Source of the DNA: Phenylobacterium sp. CCH9-H3
GTDB lineage: Bacteria; Pseudomonadota; Alphaproteobacteria; Caulobacterales; Caulobacteraceae
Length of the DNA: 64,000 nt
Direction of reading: 5' to 3'
NCBI RefSeq assembly: GCF_001557235.1
Contig: NZ_LSJI01000083.1
Location: forward strand, 1-64,000
Part shown: positions 48,955 through 58,643 of the stretch, piece by piece
Layout of the letters: each line of letters opens with the position of its first letter
How positions within the stretch are numbered: position 1 is the stretch's first letter
Translations under genes and position numbers: made by a program
Notes under the pieces: generated by a model
The model's database searches: none
The model's input: only the letters and a program-made list of their open reading frames with translations
Told to the model about the DNA's origin: nothing

Positions 48955-50235
48955 TTAGCGCTTGTCGACCGCCGTGTAGCTGCGGAGCGGAGCGCCCGTG
49001 TAGATCTGGCGCGGACGGCCGATCTTCTGCGACGGATCCTCGATCATCTCCTTCCACTGCGCGATCCAGCCCACGGTGCGGGCCAGGGCGAACAGCACCG
49101 TGAACATCTCGGGCGGGAAGCCCAGGGCGCGCAGGGTGATGCCGGAATAGAAGTCGACGTTCGGATAGAGCTTGCGCTCGATGAAGAAGGGATCGTTGAG
49201 CGCGATCTTCTCGAGCTCCATCGCCACCTTCAGCAGCGGATCGTCGCCGTGGCCCACTTCGGCCAGGACCTCGTGGCAGGTCTTCTGCATGACCTTCGCG
49301 CGCGGGTCGTAGTTCTTGTAGACCCGGTGACCGAAGCCCATCAGCAGGCGCTCGCGGTTCTTCACCCCCTGGACGAACTCGGGGATGCGGTCCACCGAGC
49401 CGATTTCAGCCAGCATGTTCAGCGCTTCTTCGTTCGCGCCGCCGTGCTTGGGGCCCCAGAGCGAAGCGATGCCGGCCGCGATACAGGCGAACGGGTTGGC
49501 GCCCGACGAGCCGGCCAGGCGGACGGTGGACGTGGACGCGTTCTGCTCGTGGTCGGCGTGCAGGATGAAGATGCGGTCCATGGCCTTGGTCAGGACCGGA
49601 TTCGGCTTCCAGTCCTCCGCCGGAACCGAGAAGCACATGCGCAGGAAGTTCTCGGCGTAGGAGAGATCGTTGCGCGGATAGACGAACGGCTGGCCGCGCG
49701 AGTACTTGAACGCCCGCGCTGCGATCGTCGGCATCTTGGCGATCATCCGGTGGGCGGAGATCATCCGCTGCTCGGGATCATCCACGTTGGTGCTGTCATG
49801 ATAGAAGGCCGACAGCGCGCCGACCGCGCCCACCATGATCGCCATCGGGTGAGCATCCCGGCGGAAGCCCTGGAAAAAGCGATCGAACTGCTCGTGCAGC
49901 ATCGTGTGGTAGGTAATGTTCTTATCGAACTCGGCGAACTCGGCCGCCTTCGGCAGTTCGCCGTGCAGCAGCAGGTAGCAGACCTCGAGGAAGCTCGACT
50001 GCTCGGCCAGTTCGTCGATGGGATAGCCGCGGTGCAGCAGCACGCCCTTGTCGCCGTCGATGAACGTGATCTTGCTCTCGCAGGACGCTGTCGAGGTGAA
50101 GCCCGGGTCGTACGTGAAGACGTCGGCTTCCGCGTAGAGCTTGCGGATGTCGATGACGGCCGGGCCGTCGGTGCCGCGTTGCACCGGGAGGCTCACCGAC
50201 TTGCCGTCGATTTCGAACTTCGCCGTATCGGCCAT
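48955..50235 (-). CDS. gltA: Citrate synthase
   Basis: This 426-aa type II citrate synthase starts the TCA cycle. Active-site regions are visible: the His in [14 protein letters not shown], the His in [16 protein letters not shown], and the late [16 protein letters not shown] segment. The N-terminus (ATG at 50233-50235) is [18 protein letters not shown] with a GGGGG-rich ribosome-binding site (GAAGGGGGTTCC) upstream. It lies 53 bases downstream of gltX and may share its transcript. Confidence 0.97.
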   Translation of the reverse strand: MADTAKFEIDGKSVSLPVQRGTDGPAVIDIRKLYAEADVFTYDPGFTSTASCESKITFIDGDKGVLLHRGYPIDELAEQSSFLEVCYLLLHGELPKAAEFAEFDKNITYHTMLHEQFDRFFQGFRRDAHPMAIMVGAVGALSAFYHDSTNVDDPEQRMISAHRMIAKMPTIAARAFKYSRGQPFVYPRNDLSYAENFLRMCFSVPAEDWKPNPVLTKAMDRIFILHADHEQNASTSTVRLAGSSGANPFACIAAGIASLWGPKHGGANEEALNMLAEIGSVDRIPEFVQGVKNRERLLMGFGHRVYKNYDPRAKVMQKTCHEVLAEVGHGDDPLLKVAMELEKIALNDPFFIERKLYPNVDFYSGITLRALGFPPEMFTVLFALARTVGWIAQWKEMIEDPSQKIGRPRQIYTGAPLRSYTAVDKR

Positions 50236-50288
50236 GGAACCCCCTTCGCGGCTGCGAGATGAAACAAGTGTTGGGCGCTTATACCCCT

Positions 50289-51698
50289 TTACGTGCCGAG
50301 CGAAAGCGCATCGTCGATCCGGCCCAGGCTCTCGTCGCGGCCCAGGGCGGTCATCGCTCCGGCGAGGTCCGGCGCCGAGGCTCCGCCCGAGAGGACGGAC
50401 CGTAGCTGGGGCCCGAACTTGCCGAGGCCGACGCCCTCGGCCTCGGCGAAGGCGCGCAGCGCGTCCTCCAGGGGCGGCACGTTCCAGTCCGTCACGTTCG
50501 CAAGCGCAGCGCGCAGGCGGACGAAGCGGCCGCGCATCTCGTCTTCGGCCAACTGGGCGCGGGTCTTTTCCGGCAGCTCCAGCGGGCGGATCTTGAGGGC
50601 GAACAGGACCGCGTCGGCGAGTTCCAGCGTGGTCTTCGCACCGTCGCGGACGAAGGGGATGGTGCGCGCGATGAGGATCTCGTCGCCCTGGCGCAGCTTC
50701 ACGTCCCGGCTCCTGAGAATCTTCGCCACCAGACCCGCGAGGCGGACAGGATCGGCCTGGCGGATGTAGTGGTTGTTGATGTGGTTCAGCTTGGCCCAAT
50801 CGAGCCGGGCCGGGGCGCTGACCACGTCGATCACGTCGAACCAGGCGATGGCCTGTTCGTCGGAGAAGATCTCGTCGTCCCCATGGCCCCAGCCCAGCTT
50901 GGCCAGGTAGTTGCGCATGGTCTCGGGCAGGTAGCCCATGTCGTCGAACTCGCTGACCGCCTGGGCGCCGTGGCGCTTGGACAGCTTCGCCCCGTCCGGG
51001 CCGTGGATCAGCGGCAGGTGCGCCCAGATCGGGACCTCCCAATCCATGGCCCGATAGATGATCGTCTGGCGGGCTGCGTTGTTGAGGTGGTCGTCGCCGC
51101 GGATCACGTGAGTGATGCCCATGTCGTGGTCGTCGACCACCACGGCCAGGTTGTAGGTCGGGTTGCCGTCGGAGCGGAGCAGGATCAGGTCGTCCAGGCT
51201 GGCGTTCTGGAACTTCACGTCGCCCTTCACGGCGTCGGCCACGATGGTCTCGCCTTCGAGGGGGCTCTTCAGGCGCACGGCATAGGGGCGGTCCGGCCAG
51301 GTTGCGGGATCGGCGTCGCGCCAGGGCGAGCGGACCACGCGGCCCTCGGCGCGCGCGGCCTCGCGCTCGGCGTCCAGCTCCTCGGCGGTCATGTAGTCGC
51401 GGTAGGCCTGGCCGCGCTCCAGCATCTCGGCCACCGCCTCGCGGTGCCGGTCGGCCCGGGCGAACTGGAACACCGGCGGCTCGTCCGCCTCCAGGCCCAG
51501 CCATCGCAGGCCCTCGAAGATGACCTCGACATTGGCCTCGGTGGAACGCTCGCGGTCGGTGTCCTCGATCCGGACCAGGAACTGGCCGCCGCGGTGGCGC
51601 GCGTAGAGCCAGTTGAACAGGGCGGTGCGCGCCGTGCCGATGTGCATCATGCCGGTCGGCGAGGGGGCGATGCGGGTGCGGACAGGTCGGCTGGTCAT
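50289..51698 (-). CDS. gltX: Glutamyl-tRNA synthetase
   Basis: This 469-aa class I synthetase has the HIGH motif as [20 protein letters not shown] at the N-terminus and the KMSKS motif as GAKLSKRHG (about residues 240-250). The C-terminal anticodon domain is complete. Alphaproteobacteria often have two GltX copies, one of which mischarges tRNA-Gln for the amidotransferase route; which role this copy plays cannot be decided here. Confidence 0.95.
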   Translation of the reverse strand: MTSRPVRTRIAPSPTGMMHIGTARTALFNWLYARHRGGQFLVRIEDTDRERSTEANVEVIFEGLRWLGLEADEPPVFQFARADRHREAVAEMLERGQAYRDYMTAEELDAEREAARAEGRVVRSPWRDADPATWPDRPYAVRLKSPLEGETIVADAVKGDVKFQNASLDDLILLRSDGNPTYNLAVVVDDHDMGITHVIRGDDHLNNAARQTIIYRAMDWEVPIWAHLPLIHGPDGAKLSKRHGAQAVSEFDDMGYLPETMRNYLAKLGWGHGDDEIFSDEQAIAWFDVIDVVSAPARLDWAKLNHINNHYIRQADPVRLAGLVAKILRSRDVKLRQGDEILIARTIPFVRDGAKTTLELADAVLFALKIRPLELPEKTRAQLAEDEMRGRFVRLRAALANVTDWNVPPLEDALRAFAEAEGVGLGKFGPQLRSVLSGGASAPDLAGAMTALGRDESLGRIDDALSLGT

Positions 51699-51772
51699 GG
51701 GCTCGAGATCGTTCAGATGCGGAGAGACGCCCCCGCGAGGGGGCGCCTCTTAGCACGTCGATCCGAGCGGTG

Positions 51773-52531
51773 TCAGGCCGTGGCGGCCGCAGCCGCGCGG
51801 CGGCGGCGCAGCGAGGCGCCCGCCAGGCCGAAGCCGCCAATCATCAGCGCCCAGGTGCCCGGCTCCGGAACGGCGGCCACCGAGATTGAGCCCAGGCGAT
51901 AGCCGTCGGCCGAGTCGTTGTTGTTGCCGAACCAGAACTCCTTGTAGCGGTCGGTGTTGAGCGAGACGCTGTAGACCTGATCGTCGCCCGTGCCGCTGAG
52001 CCAGGCGCCGCTGACGCCACCGATGCCCATGCTGGTGCCCGGGCCGTCGAAGATGCCGCCGTAGCCCAGGTGCTCCAGCTTACCGTCCATGGTCACGCCG
52101 TAGAGCTTCAGGGTGTCGTTGTTGTCGACGCGGTCGAAGGTGGCGGTCACCAGCGACACGCCCTCGGAGACCACGATGCGCAGGAGCTCGTTCGTGCCGT
52201 CGGCGTCCACCTGGTTGCACTGGTTGCCGGCTTCGCCGGGCCAGCACACGCCGATGCCGGTCGCCTCGCGGCGGATCTGCTTCGGGGTGAGGGCGGCCAG
52301 CACCGTGGCGGCGTCCTGGCCGTCCATCAGGCTCTGGAACGAGGCCGGGCTGGAAGCGAAGCTGTAGCCGGTGGCCGAAACGGTGATGCCCGCCTGGGTC
52401 TGGGTGAGCGCCACGCCCGTGGCCAGGGTGCTGTTCGAACCCCCGAAGTTGAAGGTGACGGCGGCCGAGGCCGGCGCGGCCAGGGCGAGCGCGGCGGCGG
52501 TCGCCGCGGCGAATGTAGCGAAACGGAACAT
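51773..52531 (-). CDS. PEPxxWA-CTERM sorting-domain protein
   Basis: This 252-aa exported protein has an N-terminal signal peptide (about 1-23, ending ASA) and a C-terminal sorting signal [18 protein letters not shown] followed by SLRRRRAAA. The body is rich in Gly, Asn, Asp and beta-strand patterns ([19 protein letters not shown]) and holds two Cys ([14 protein letters not shown]) likely to form a disulphide. No catalytic motif is recognised. It is divergent from comEC; the tail is the same type as in the protein at 31664-32338. Confidence 0.9.
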   Translation of the reverse strand: MFRFATFAAATAAALALAAPASAAVTFNFGGSNSTLATGVALTQTQAGITVSATGYSFASSPASFQSLMDGQDAATVLAALTPKQIRREATGIGVCWPGEAGNQCNQVDADGTNELLRIVVSEGVSLVTATFDRVDNNDTLKLYGVTMDGKLEHLGYGGIFDGPGTSMGIGGVSGAWLSGTGDDQVYSVSLNTDRYKEFWFGNNNDSADGYRLGSISVAAVPEPGTWALMIGGFGLAGASLRRRRAAAAATA

Positions 52532-52611
52532 GATCCTATCCCCACGAAGCCGACATGGCCTCTCCGCGCCGATTGTTGCAATCTGGAGGCCGGTGCGGGG
52601 ATGAGTGCAGC

Positions 52612-54771
52612 TTGAGCGCGGGGACTTCCGAGGCGGCGATCGCGGGCGCGACGTCCTGGCGCCCGCCGCGCCTGGGCGGATGGCTGGCCGATCAGGCCGC
52701 GGCGCAGGCCGACCGCTGGACCCTGTGGACGCCGGTGGCGTTCGGGGCGGGCTGCGCGCTCTACTTCGGCCTGCCGCGGGAGCCGCAGGTGTGGGTCGCC
52801 TGGTTGTTGCTGGCGGTCGCGGCCGGGCTTCTCGTCGCCACGCGATGGAGCGTCTGGCGCATCACGACCCTCGCGCTCGTGCTGAGCGCCTGCGCGGCCG
52901 GCGGCTTTGCGGTCGCGAAGCTGCGGGCCGAGGCGGTGAAGGCGCCCGTCGCCCAGTCCGGAGCCCGGCCGCAGGCGATCGAGGCCTGGGTGGTGGACAT
53001 CGCCGCGCCCGGCGAGAGCGGCCAGCGGCTGCTGCTGGCGCCGATGCGGGTCGGCGACTGGCCGCCGGAGGCGACGCCCATCCGCGCCCGGGTCACCCTT
53101 CGCCCGGGCATGGCGCTGCCGGCGCCGGGCGAGGCCGTGCGGTTGCTGGCGATCGTCAATCCGCCGCCGCCGCCTGCCAGCCCTGGCTCCTACGACTTCG
53201 CCCGCGACGCCTATTTCGAGAGCGTGGGGGCCGTGGGCCTTGCGCTCCGCGAACCCGCGACGGTCGCGCCAGCTACGACGGCGCCCTGGCGTCTGCGCGT
53301 GGCCATGGCGGTGAACGCCACCCGCTGGGCGCTCACCCTGAGGATCGTCGAGGCGCTGGGGCCGGAAACGGGCGGGCTGGCGGCCGCCATGACGACCGGC
53401 CACGAGGCCTTCATCCCGCGCGAGCAGGTCGACAACCTGCGGGCGGCGGGCCTGGCGCACATCATCTCCATCAGCGGCCTGCACATGGCCATCGTGGGCG
53501 GCTTCGCCTTCGCCTTCGCGCGGCTGGCGGTGGCCGCCTGGCCCTGGCTGGCGCTGCGCGTGCCGGGCAAGAAGCTGGCGGCGCTGTTCGGCCTGGCCGC
53601 GGTGGGTGGCTATCTCGTCCTGTCCGGCGCGCCGCCGCCGGCCGAGCGGGCCGCGATCACCGCGTCGGTGGCGTTCGCCGCGATCCTCGTGGACCGGCAG
53701 GCGATCAGCCTGCACGCCTTGGCCCTAGCCGCCATGGGGGTGCTGCTGCTGCAGCCCGAGGCGGTGACCGAGCCGGGCTTCCAGATGTCCTTCGCGGCCA
53801 CCGCGGCCCTCGTCGCCCTGGCCGAGATCTGGCCCCGGCCGGTGAAGGAGATCGACGTCCCCTGGCCGATCCGCGCGGTCCAGGGCGCGGCTGCCTGGAC
53901 CCTGGCCAGCATCGCGGTCAGTTTCGTCGCCGGCCTCGCCACCGGGCCGTTCGCGATCCAGCACTTCAACCGTGTCTCGCCCTGGGGCCTGTTCGCCAAC
54001 CTCGCGGTGGCGCCGATCTCGTCCTTCCTGATGATGCCGGGCCTGGCGCTGGGGGCCGCGCTGACGCCCCTGGGCCTGGGGCAGGCGCCGCTGGAGGTGG
54101 CGGGGTGGTCGATCGGTCTGATGAACCAGGTGGCGGCCTGGGCGGCCGCGGCGCCCCACGCGCAGATGGTGATCGCCAGCGCGCCGGACTGGGTGCTGCC
54201 GGCGAGTTTCCTGGGCCTGTTGTTCACCTGCCTCTGGAGTGGCCCGCTGCGATGGGCCGGCCTGCCGTTGGCGCTGGCGATCCTGTGGGCCCCCAGGCCG
54301 CCGCCACCGGACGTGTGGATCTCGGCCGACGGCGCCGCCGTGGCGGTCCGCGAGGCGCGCGAGGCGGTGCTGCTGCGGCCCGACGTGAAGCTGTTCGGCG
54401 CCGAGCTGTGGGCCCGCCGGCGGGGGCTGACGCCGCTGATCGACCAGGCCGAGCGCGACGCCCGCTTCGACTGCGACCACTGGAGCTGTGCGCCCAGGCC
54501 GGGTGCGTCCGTCTCGCTGGCCGCGGCCTGGAATCTCAAGCGGCCGCTGAAGCCGGGTCGCCTGGAAGGCCTCTGCGCGGGGGCGGACGTTGTGGTTCTG
54601 CGGAACGCCTTCCGTCCGGAGAGCTGCGCCGCGCCCCTTGTGCTCACCGGCGAGGACTTCGCCCGCGGCGGATCGGCGGAACTCTACCGGGAGGCTGGCG
54701 GCTGGCGCATCGCCTGGGCGCAGGACCTACGCGGGCGCCGCCCCTGGACCTGGGGCTACGACCCCCGATGA
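52612..54771 (+). CDS. comEC: ComEC/Rec2-type DNA uptake membrane protein
   Basis: A protein of about 719 aa (738 if the ATG at 52555 is used) with a DUF4131-like N-terminal part, then a multi-helix Competence domain containing HIISISGLHMAIVGGFAFAFAR and AVAPISSFLMMPGLALGA. It forms the inner-membrane channel for transforming DNA. The C-terminal part (about 580-719) is short and lacks a complete metallo-beta-lactamase domain. I prefer TTG 52612 because ATG 52555 lies only 23 bases from the divergent PEP-CTERM start, leaving no room for two promoters; the choice is uncertain. Its stop overlaps the next gene. Confidence 0.9.
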   Translation: MSAGTSEAAIAGATSWRPPRLGGWLADQAAAQADRWTLWTPVAFGAGCALYFGLPREPQVWVAWLLLAVAAGLLVATRWSVWRITTLALVLSACAAGGFAVAKLRAEAVKAPVAQSGARPQAIEAWVVDIAAPGESGQRLLLAPMRVGDWPPEATPIRARVTLRPGMALPAPGEAVRLLAIVNPPPPPASPGSYDFARDAYFESVGAVGLALREPATVAPATTAPWRLRVAMAVNATRWALTLRIVEALGPETGGLAAAMTTGHEAFIPREQVDNLRAAGLAHIISISGLHMAIVGGFAFAFARLAVAAWPWLALRVPGKKLAALFGLAAVGGYLVLSGAPPPAERAAITASVAFAAILVDRQAISLHALALAAMGVLLLQPEAVTEPGFQMSFAATAALVALAEIWPRPVKEIDVPWPIRAVQGAAAWTLASIAVSFVAGLATGPFAIQHFNRVSPWGLFANLAVAPISSFLMMPGLALGAALTPLGLGQAPLEVAGWSIGLMNQVAAWAAAAPHAQMVIASAPDWVLPASFLGLLFTCLWSGPLRWAGLPLALAILWAPRPPPPDVWISADGAAVAVREAREAVLLRPDVKLFGAELWARRRGLTPLIDQAERDARFDCDHWSCAPRPGASVSLAAAWNLKRPLKPGRLEGLCAGADVVVLRNAFRPESCAAPLVLTGEDFARGGSAELYREAGGWRIAWAQDLRGRRPWTWGYDPR

Positions 54772-55046
54772 TGTTCGCAAAGCCGCTTCGGGAGCGGGTC
54801 CGTGCGGGCGAGATCACCACCAGCGTGCGCATCTGGTTGACGCCGCGTGTGAAGGTTGGCGGTCGTTACCCGTTGCTGGACGGGCACATCGAGGTAACCC
54901 GCCTGCAGGAAATCGACCTGGAGGATGTGACCGAGGCGATGGCGCGGGAAGGGGGCTTCGCGACGCGGGCGAGCCTGATGGAAACCGCCCGCCACGGGCG
55001 TGGCGAGCGGGTGTTCCTCGTGGACTTCGTGTTCGTGCCGGACTGA
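54768..55046 (+). CDS. ASCH domain protein
   Basis: This 92-aa protein begins at ATGATG overlapping the comEC stop. The pattern FAKPLRERVRAGEITTSVRIW, then a beta-barrel-like segment ending in GERVFLVDFVFVPD, is typical of small ASCH (PUA-like) proteins, which are thought to bind RNA or modified nucleosides. The function is unknown. It is convergent with lexA, only seven bases apart (stop 55046, lexA stop 55054). Confidence 0.82.
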   Translation: MMFAKPLRERVRAGEITTSVRIWLTPRVKVGGRYPLLDGHIEVTRLQEIDLEDVTEAMAREGGFATRASLMETARHGRGERVFLVDFVFVPD

Positions 55047-55053
55047 TCCGGCC

Positions 55054-55743
55054 CTAGTGATACCGGCGGATCAGGCCGACCAGCTTGCCTTGGACCGCCA
55101 CGCGGTCGGGTCCGAAGATGCGGGTCTCGTACGCCGGGTTGGCGGCTTCGAGCGCGATGGACGCGCCCTTCTTGCGCAGGCGCTTCAGGGTGGCTTCCTC
55201 GCCATCGACCAGGGCCACGACGATATCGCCCGACACCGCGCTGTCGGTGCGGCGGATGACCACGAAGTCGCCGTCGAGGATGCCGGCGTTGATCATGGAA
55301 TCGCCCGCGATCTCGAGGACGAAGTGTTCGCCCGCGCCGAGGATGGTCTCGGGCACGGGGATCCGGTCGCGCTCTTGCTGGATCGCCTCGATGGGCGTGC
55401 CGGCGGCGATCCGGCCGAGGATCGGCAGGTCCCGGGTGTCGTTGGCGGCGGCTGGAACCGCCGCGCCGGCCTCCACGAACTGCGGCTTGAACGGCGCGCG
55501 CCCCTTGGGCGGGGCGGCGGCGGTCGCCTGCTGCGGCAGCTTGATCACCTCCAGCGCCCGGGCCCGGTGCGCCAGACGGCGCAGGAACCCGCGTTCCTCG
55601 AGCGCCGTGATCAGCCGGTGGATGCCGGACTTCGAGGCCAGATCCAGCGCCTCCTTCATCTCGTCGAAGGAGGGGGAGACGCCGGTTTCCTTGATCCGCT
55701 CGTGGATGAACATGAGCAGTTCATGTTGCTTGCGCGTGAGCAT
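55054..55743 (-). CDS. lexA: SOS repressor LexA
   Basis: This 229-aa repressor has an N-terminal winged helix (about 1-65), a flexible Ala/Pro linker (70-105), and a C-terminal self-cleaving S24 peptidase domain. The cleavage bond is A114-G115 (GRIAAGTP), the nucleophile S149 ([10 protein letters not shown]), and the general-base Lys K187 (EATLKRL). The recognition helix region [20 protein letters not shown] matches alphaproteobacterial LexA. Its upstream region holds a consensus SOS box, so it should repress itself. Confidence 0.96.
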   Translation of the reverse strand: MLTRKQHELLMFIHERIKETGVSPSFDEMKEALDLASKSGIHRLITALEERGFLRRLAHRARALEVIKLPQQATAAAPPKGRAPFKPQFVEAGAAVPAAANDTRDLPILGRIAAGTPIEAIQQERDRIPVPETILGAGEHFVLEIAGDSMINAGILDGDFVVIRRTDSAVSGDIVVALVDGEEATLKRLRKKGASIALEAANPAYETRIFGPDRVAVQGKLVGLIRRYH

Positions 55744-55782
55744 TGCGGGTCCTCGAAGAACAAATCACAAACGTCTTCGAAT

Positions 55783-55797
55783 GTTCTCTAGGTGTTC
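55783..55797. promoter_or_regulatory. SOS (LexA) box of the lexA promoter
   Basis: GTTC at 55783-55786 and GTTC at 55794-55797, seven bases apart, exactly match the alphaproteobacterial consensus GTTC-N7-GTTC. It lies 40 bases upstream of the lexA start. A second, imperfect box with one mismatch (GAAC-N7-AAAC) lies nearer the gene at 55758-55772, in the opposite orientation. The pair supports autorepression of lexA. Confidence 0.85.
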
Positions 55798-55878
55798 CGT
55801 ATTAATGTCAAGTTACAGGCTGGGCGCGCCGAAACGCCAGCAATTCCAAGGTCATAAGGGGGCGGCCCCGCGTCGGGT

Positions 55879-55897
55879 CGCGACTCGCCGAGTCGCG
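55879..55897 (-). terminator. Perfect palindrome after trpC
   Basis: Nine bases at 55879-55887 are the exact reverse complement of 55889-55897, with one central base. It begins nine bases past the trpC stop on the minus strand and could end the trpGDC transcript, although no T-tract follows. Each arm contains a GANTC site (GACTC and GAGTC), the CcrM methylation target. Confidence 0.5.
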
Positions 55898-55905
55898 CGG
55901 CGCAG

Positions 55906-56685
55906 CTAGCCGTCCAGGAGGGTACGCGTGGCGGCGGCCACGTCGGCCTGCCGCATCAGGCTCTCGCCCACCAACATGGCCTTGGCCCCCACCCGCTCCA
56001 GCCGGGCGGCGTCGGCCGCGGTGAAGATGCCGCTCTCGGTCACCAGAAGGGCGTCCGGCGGCGCGGCGGCGGCCAGGCGCTCGGTGATGGCGAGGTCGAC
56101 GGTGAAGGTGCGCAGGTCGCGGTTGTTGACCCCGACGAGGTCGGCGCCCAGCCGGCCCGCCCGCGCCATTTCGGCCTCGTCGTGCACTTCCACCAGGGCG
56201 TCCATGCCCAGGCGGCGGGCTTCGGACATCAGGTCGGCGGCGAGGACGTCGTCCACCATGGCGAGGATCACCAGGATCGCGTCCGCGCCCAGGGCGCGGC
56301 TTTCGGCCACCTGCCAGGGGTCGACCAGGAAGTCCTTGCGGATGCAGGGCAGGGCGACGGCGTCGCGGGCGGCGACAAGGAAGTCGTCGGCGCCCTGGAA
56401 GCTGGGCTCGTCCGTCAATACAGAGAGGCACGCCGCGCCGCCGCTCTCGTAGGCGCGGGCCAGGGCCGGCGGGTCGAAGTCGGGTCGGATCAGGCCCTTG
56501 GACGGCGAGGCCTTCTTGATCTCGGCGATCAGCGCCAGGCGCCCAGGACCGTGCGCCCGCTCCAGCGCGGCGCGGAAGCCCCGGGGCGAGGACGCGCCGG
56601 CGGGGTCCACGACGGGCCGGGCGGCCTTTCGCGCAGCCACGTCCTCACGCTTGTAGGCGGCGATCTTTTCCAGGATGTCGCTCAT
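55906..56685 (-). CDS. trpC: Indole-3-glycerol phosphate synthase
   Basis: This 259-aa TIM-barrel enzyme closes the indole ring in tryptophan synthesis. Active-site stretches are [69 protein letters not shown] and VTESGIF. It is the single-domain form, not fused to TrpF. It overlaps trpD by 4 bases and is the last gene of the trpG-trpD-trpC unit. Confidence 0.97.
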   Translation of the reverse strand: MSDILEKIAAYKREDVAARKAARPVVDPAGASSPRGFRAALERAHGPGRLALIAEIKKASPSKGLIRPDFDPPALARAYESGGAACLSVLTDEPSFQGADDFLVAARDAVALPCIRKDFLVDPWQVAESRALGADAILVILAMVDDVLAADLMSEARRLGMDALVEVHDEAEMARAGRLGADLVGVNNRDLRTFTVDLAITERLAAAAPPDALLVTESGIFTAADAARLERVGAKAMLVGESLMRQADVAAATRTLLDG

Positions 56686-57695
56686 GCGCCGGCGATCTCG
56701 ACCAGCTTGTCGAGCGCGGCCTGGGCGCGGCCATCGTCGATGACCCGACCCGCCAACTCCACCCCCTCGCGCAGGGTCTCGACCTTGTCGCCCACCAGGA
56801 AGGCGGCGGCGGCGTTCAGCAGAACGATATCGCGGTAGGCGCCCTGTTCGCCCTGGAGCAGGCGGCGCATGGCTTCGGCGTTTTGGGCCGGCGTGCCGCC
56901 CGTGAGGTCGGCGAGGGCGGCCCGCTTCAGCCCCACGGCCTCGGGGGTGACGGTGAAGAGGCGGACCTGACCCTCGCGGAACTCGGCCACGCTGGTCTCG
57001 CCCGTGGTGGACATCTCGTCCATTCCGCCGCCATGGACCACCCAGGCCCGCTCCGAGCCCAGGGCGCCCAGCACCTGCGCCAGCGGGGCCACCCAGCGCT
57101 CGGCGAAGACGCCGACGACCTGGCGCCTGGCGCCCGCCGGATTGGTCAGGGGCCCCAGGAGGTTGAAGATGGTCCGGAAGCCCAGTTCCTGGCGGATCGG
57201 GGAGACGTGGCGCATCGCCCCGTGGTGGGCCGGGGCGTAGAGGAAGCAGATGCCGGCCTCGTCCAGGGCGCGCAGCTGGCGCTCCGGGCCGGCGTCGATG
57301 GCCACGCCCAGCTCGGACAGCACATCGGCGCCGCCGGACTTGGACGAGAGCGCCCGGTTGCCATGCTTGGCCACCTTCAGCCCGCCGCCGGCGGCCACGA
57401 AGCCCACGGCGGTCGAGATGTTGAACGTGTGCAGCCCGTCGCCGCCGGTGCCGCAGACGTCGATCGTGGGGTAGGGCGGGTCGAGGTGGATCGCGGCGCG
57501 GCGCATGGCCCGGGCGCAGGCGGTGATCTCGCCCAGCGTCTCGCCGCGCATCCGCATGGCGGTCAGCGCCGCCCCGACCTGAGCCGGGGTCGGCTCGCCC
57601 CGCAGGCAGGCGGCGAAGAACTCGCCCGCATCGTCCTCGGAGAGCGTGCCGCCGTCGGCGAGGCGCGAGAGCAGCGGCTTGAAGGCGTCGGACAT
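56682..57695 (-). CDS. trpD: Anthranilate phosphoribosyltransferase
   Basis: This 337-aa enzyme adds phosphoribose to anthranilate. The PRPP-binding motif [16 protein letters not shown] is at about residues 79-95, and [21 protein letters not shown] follows. The two domains (helical and alpha/beta) are complete, and the length is normal. It overlaps trpC and follows trpG by 10 bases. Confidence 0.97.
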   Translation of the reverse strand: MSDAFKPLLSRLADGGTLSEDDAGEFFAACLRGEPTPAQVGAALTAMRMRGETLGEITACARAMRRAAIHLDPPYPTIDVCGTGGDGLHTFNISTAVGFVAAGGGLKVAKHGNRALSSKSGGADVLSELGVAIDAGPERQLRALDEAGICFLYAPAHHGAMRHVSPIRQELGFRTIFNLLGPLTNPAGARRQVVGVFAERWVAPLAQVLGALGSERAWVVHGGGMDEMSTTGETSVAEFREGQVRLFTVTPEAVGLKRAALADLTGGTPAQNAEAMRRLLQGEQGAYRDIVLLNAAAAFLVGDKVETLREGVELAGRVIDDGRAQAALDKLVEIAGA

Positions 57696-57705
57696 GGAAG
57701 CGGGC

Positions 57706-58296
57706 TCAGATCTCGGCCAGGCGCTTGACGCCCGCGAGGTCGAGGAAGTTGCCCAGCAACTGGTGGCCGCACTCGGTGGCGATGGATTCCGGGTGGAACT
57801 GCACGCCGTGGATCGGCCGGGTCCTGTGCTGCACGCCCATGATCTCGCCGTCCTCGGTGCGGGCGGTGACCTCCAGAACCTGCGGCAGATGGTCCGTTTC
57901 GACGGAAAGGCTGTGATAGCGGGTCGCCGTGAAAGGGTTTTTCAACCCCGCGAAGACACCCGTGTTCGTGTGATGGATGAGACTGGTTTTCCCATGCATG
58001 AGGGCGCGGGCGCGGATGACTTCGCCGCCAAACGCCTGGCCGATCGCCTGATGGCCGAGGCAGACGCCGAGGATTGGCAGGGATTCCGGCGCATGGCCGA
58101 TGAGAGCGAGGCAGATGCCGGCTTCATTTGGCGTACACGGCCCGGGCGACAGCAGGACGGCTTCCGGCCTCAGCCCCAGCGCCTCGTCGACGGTGATCGC
58201 ATCATTGCGATGGACAACCGTCTCCGCCCCCAGCTCGTTCAGATAGTGGACGAGGTTGTAGGTGAAGCTGTCGTAGTTATCGATCACCAGGATCAT
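57706..58296 (-). CDS. trpG: Anthranilate synthase component II (glutamine amidotransferase)
   Basis: This 196-aa class I glutamine amidotransferase supplies ammonia to TrpE. The nucleophile C79 is in [14 protein letters not shown], and the His-Glu pair is in [14 protein letters not shown]. The ATG at 58294-58296 starts [19 protein letters not shown], the family N-terminus. It is not contiguous with trpE: a 347-base region with an opposite-strand gene lies between, so it probably has its own promoter. Confidence 0.97.
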   Translation of the reverse strand: MILVIDNYDSFTYNLVHYLNELGAETVVHRNDAITVDEALGLRPEAVLLSPGPCTPNEAGICLALIGHAPESLPILGVCLGHQAIGQAFGGEVIRARALMHGKTSLIHHTNTGVFAGLKNPFTATRYHSLSVETDHLPQVLEVTARTEDGEIMGVQHRTRPIHGVQFHPESIATECGHQLLGNFLDLAGVKRLAEI

Positions 58297-58347
58297 GACG
58301 GTTCCATAGGCTTTGCCGCAACGCGCGCCAAGCGGGATGCTGGGGGC

Positions 58348-58551
58348 ATGTCGCGGACCGATTCGGCTCTGGATGCTTCGCAGGTGGCCCGTGCGCGGGC
58401 GCTTCTCAAGCCGCCTGTGCGCCACGACCCGATGTGGCCCGCGCTGGTGGCGGCCACGGCGCTCGCCGTGACGTCCGTGGTGTTCGCCACCGTGATGGTG
58501 CTGGCCCCGCCGCTGCAGACCCAGCATGTGGTGGAAAGCGCCCCGGGCTGA
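58348..58551 (+). CDS. Small single-pass membrane protein between trpE and trpG
   Basis: This 67-aa protein on the strand opposite to trp has one hydrophobic helix (about residues 29-51, [23 protein letters not shown]) behind a charged N-terminal segment that is likely cytoplasmic. ATG 58348 follows a G-rich stretch (CTGGGGGC). It fills most of the 347-base gap 58297-58643. I recognise no family. It could be a chance frame, but the clean helix and the otherwise unexplained gap favour a gene. Confidence 0.5.
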   Translation: MSRTDSALDASQVARARALLKPPVRHDPMWPALVAATALAVTSVVFATVMVLAPPLQTQHVVESAPG

Positions 58552-58643
58552 TCCGAGGCGGTCTTGGTCCTGACGAAGGCGGGGCGATTGGGCGGCATTC
58601 TCTGAGCTCTGGCTTGGCGTCCCCGTGGGGACGGGCGAGGGGA

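Noticed and set aside
55744..55905. Possible remnants of moaC/moeA between trpC and lexA, where I recall them in Caulobacter
   Set aside because: The 162-base gap contains only the lexA regulatory region and a palindrome; no fragment resembling those genes is visible, and my recollection of the Caulobacter order is not certain.
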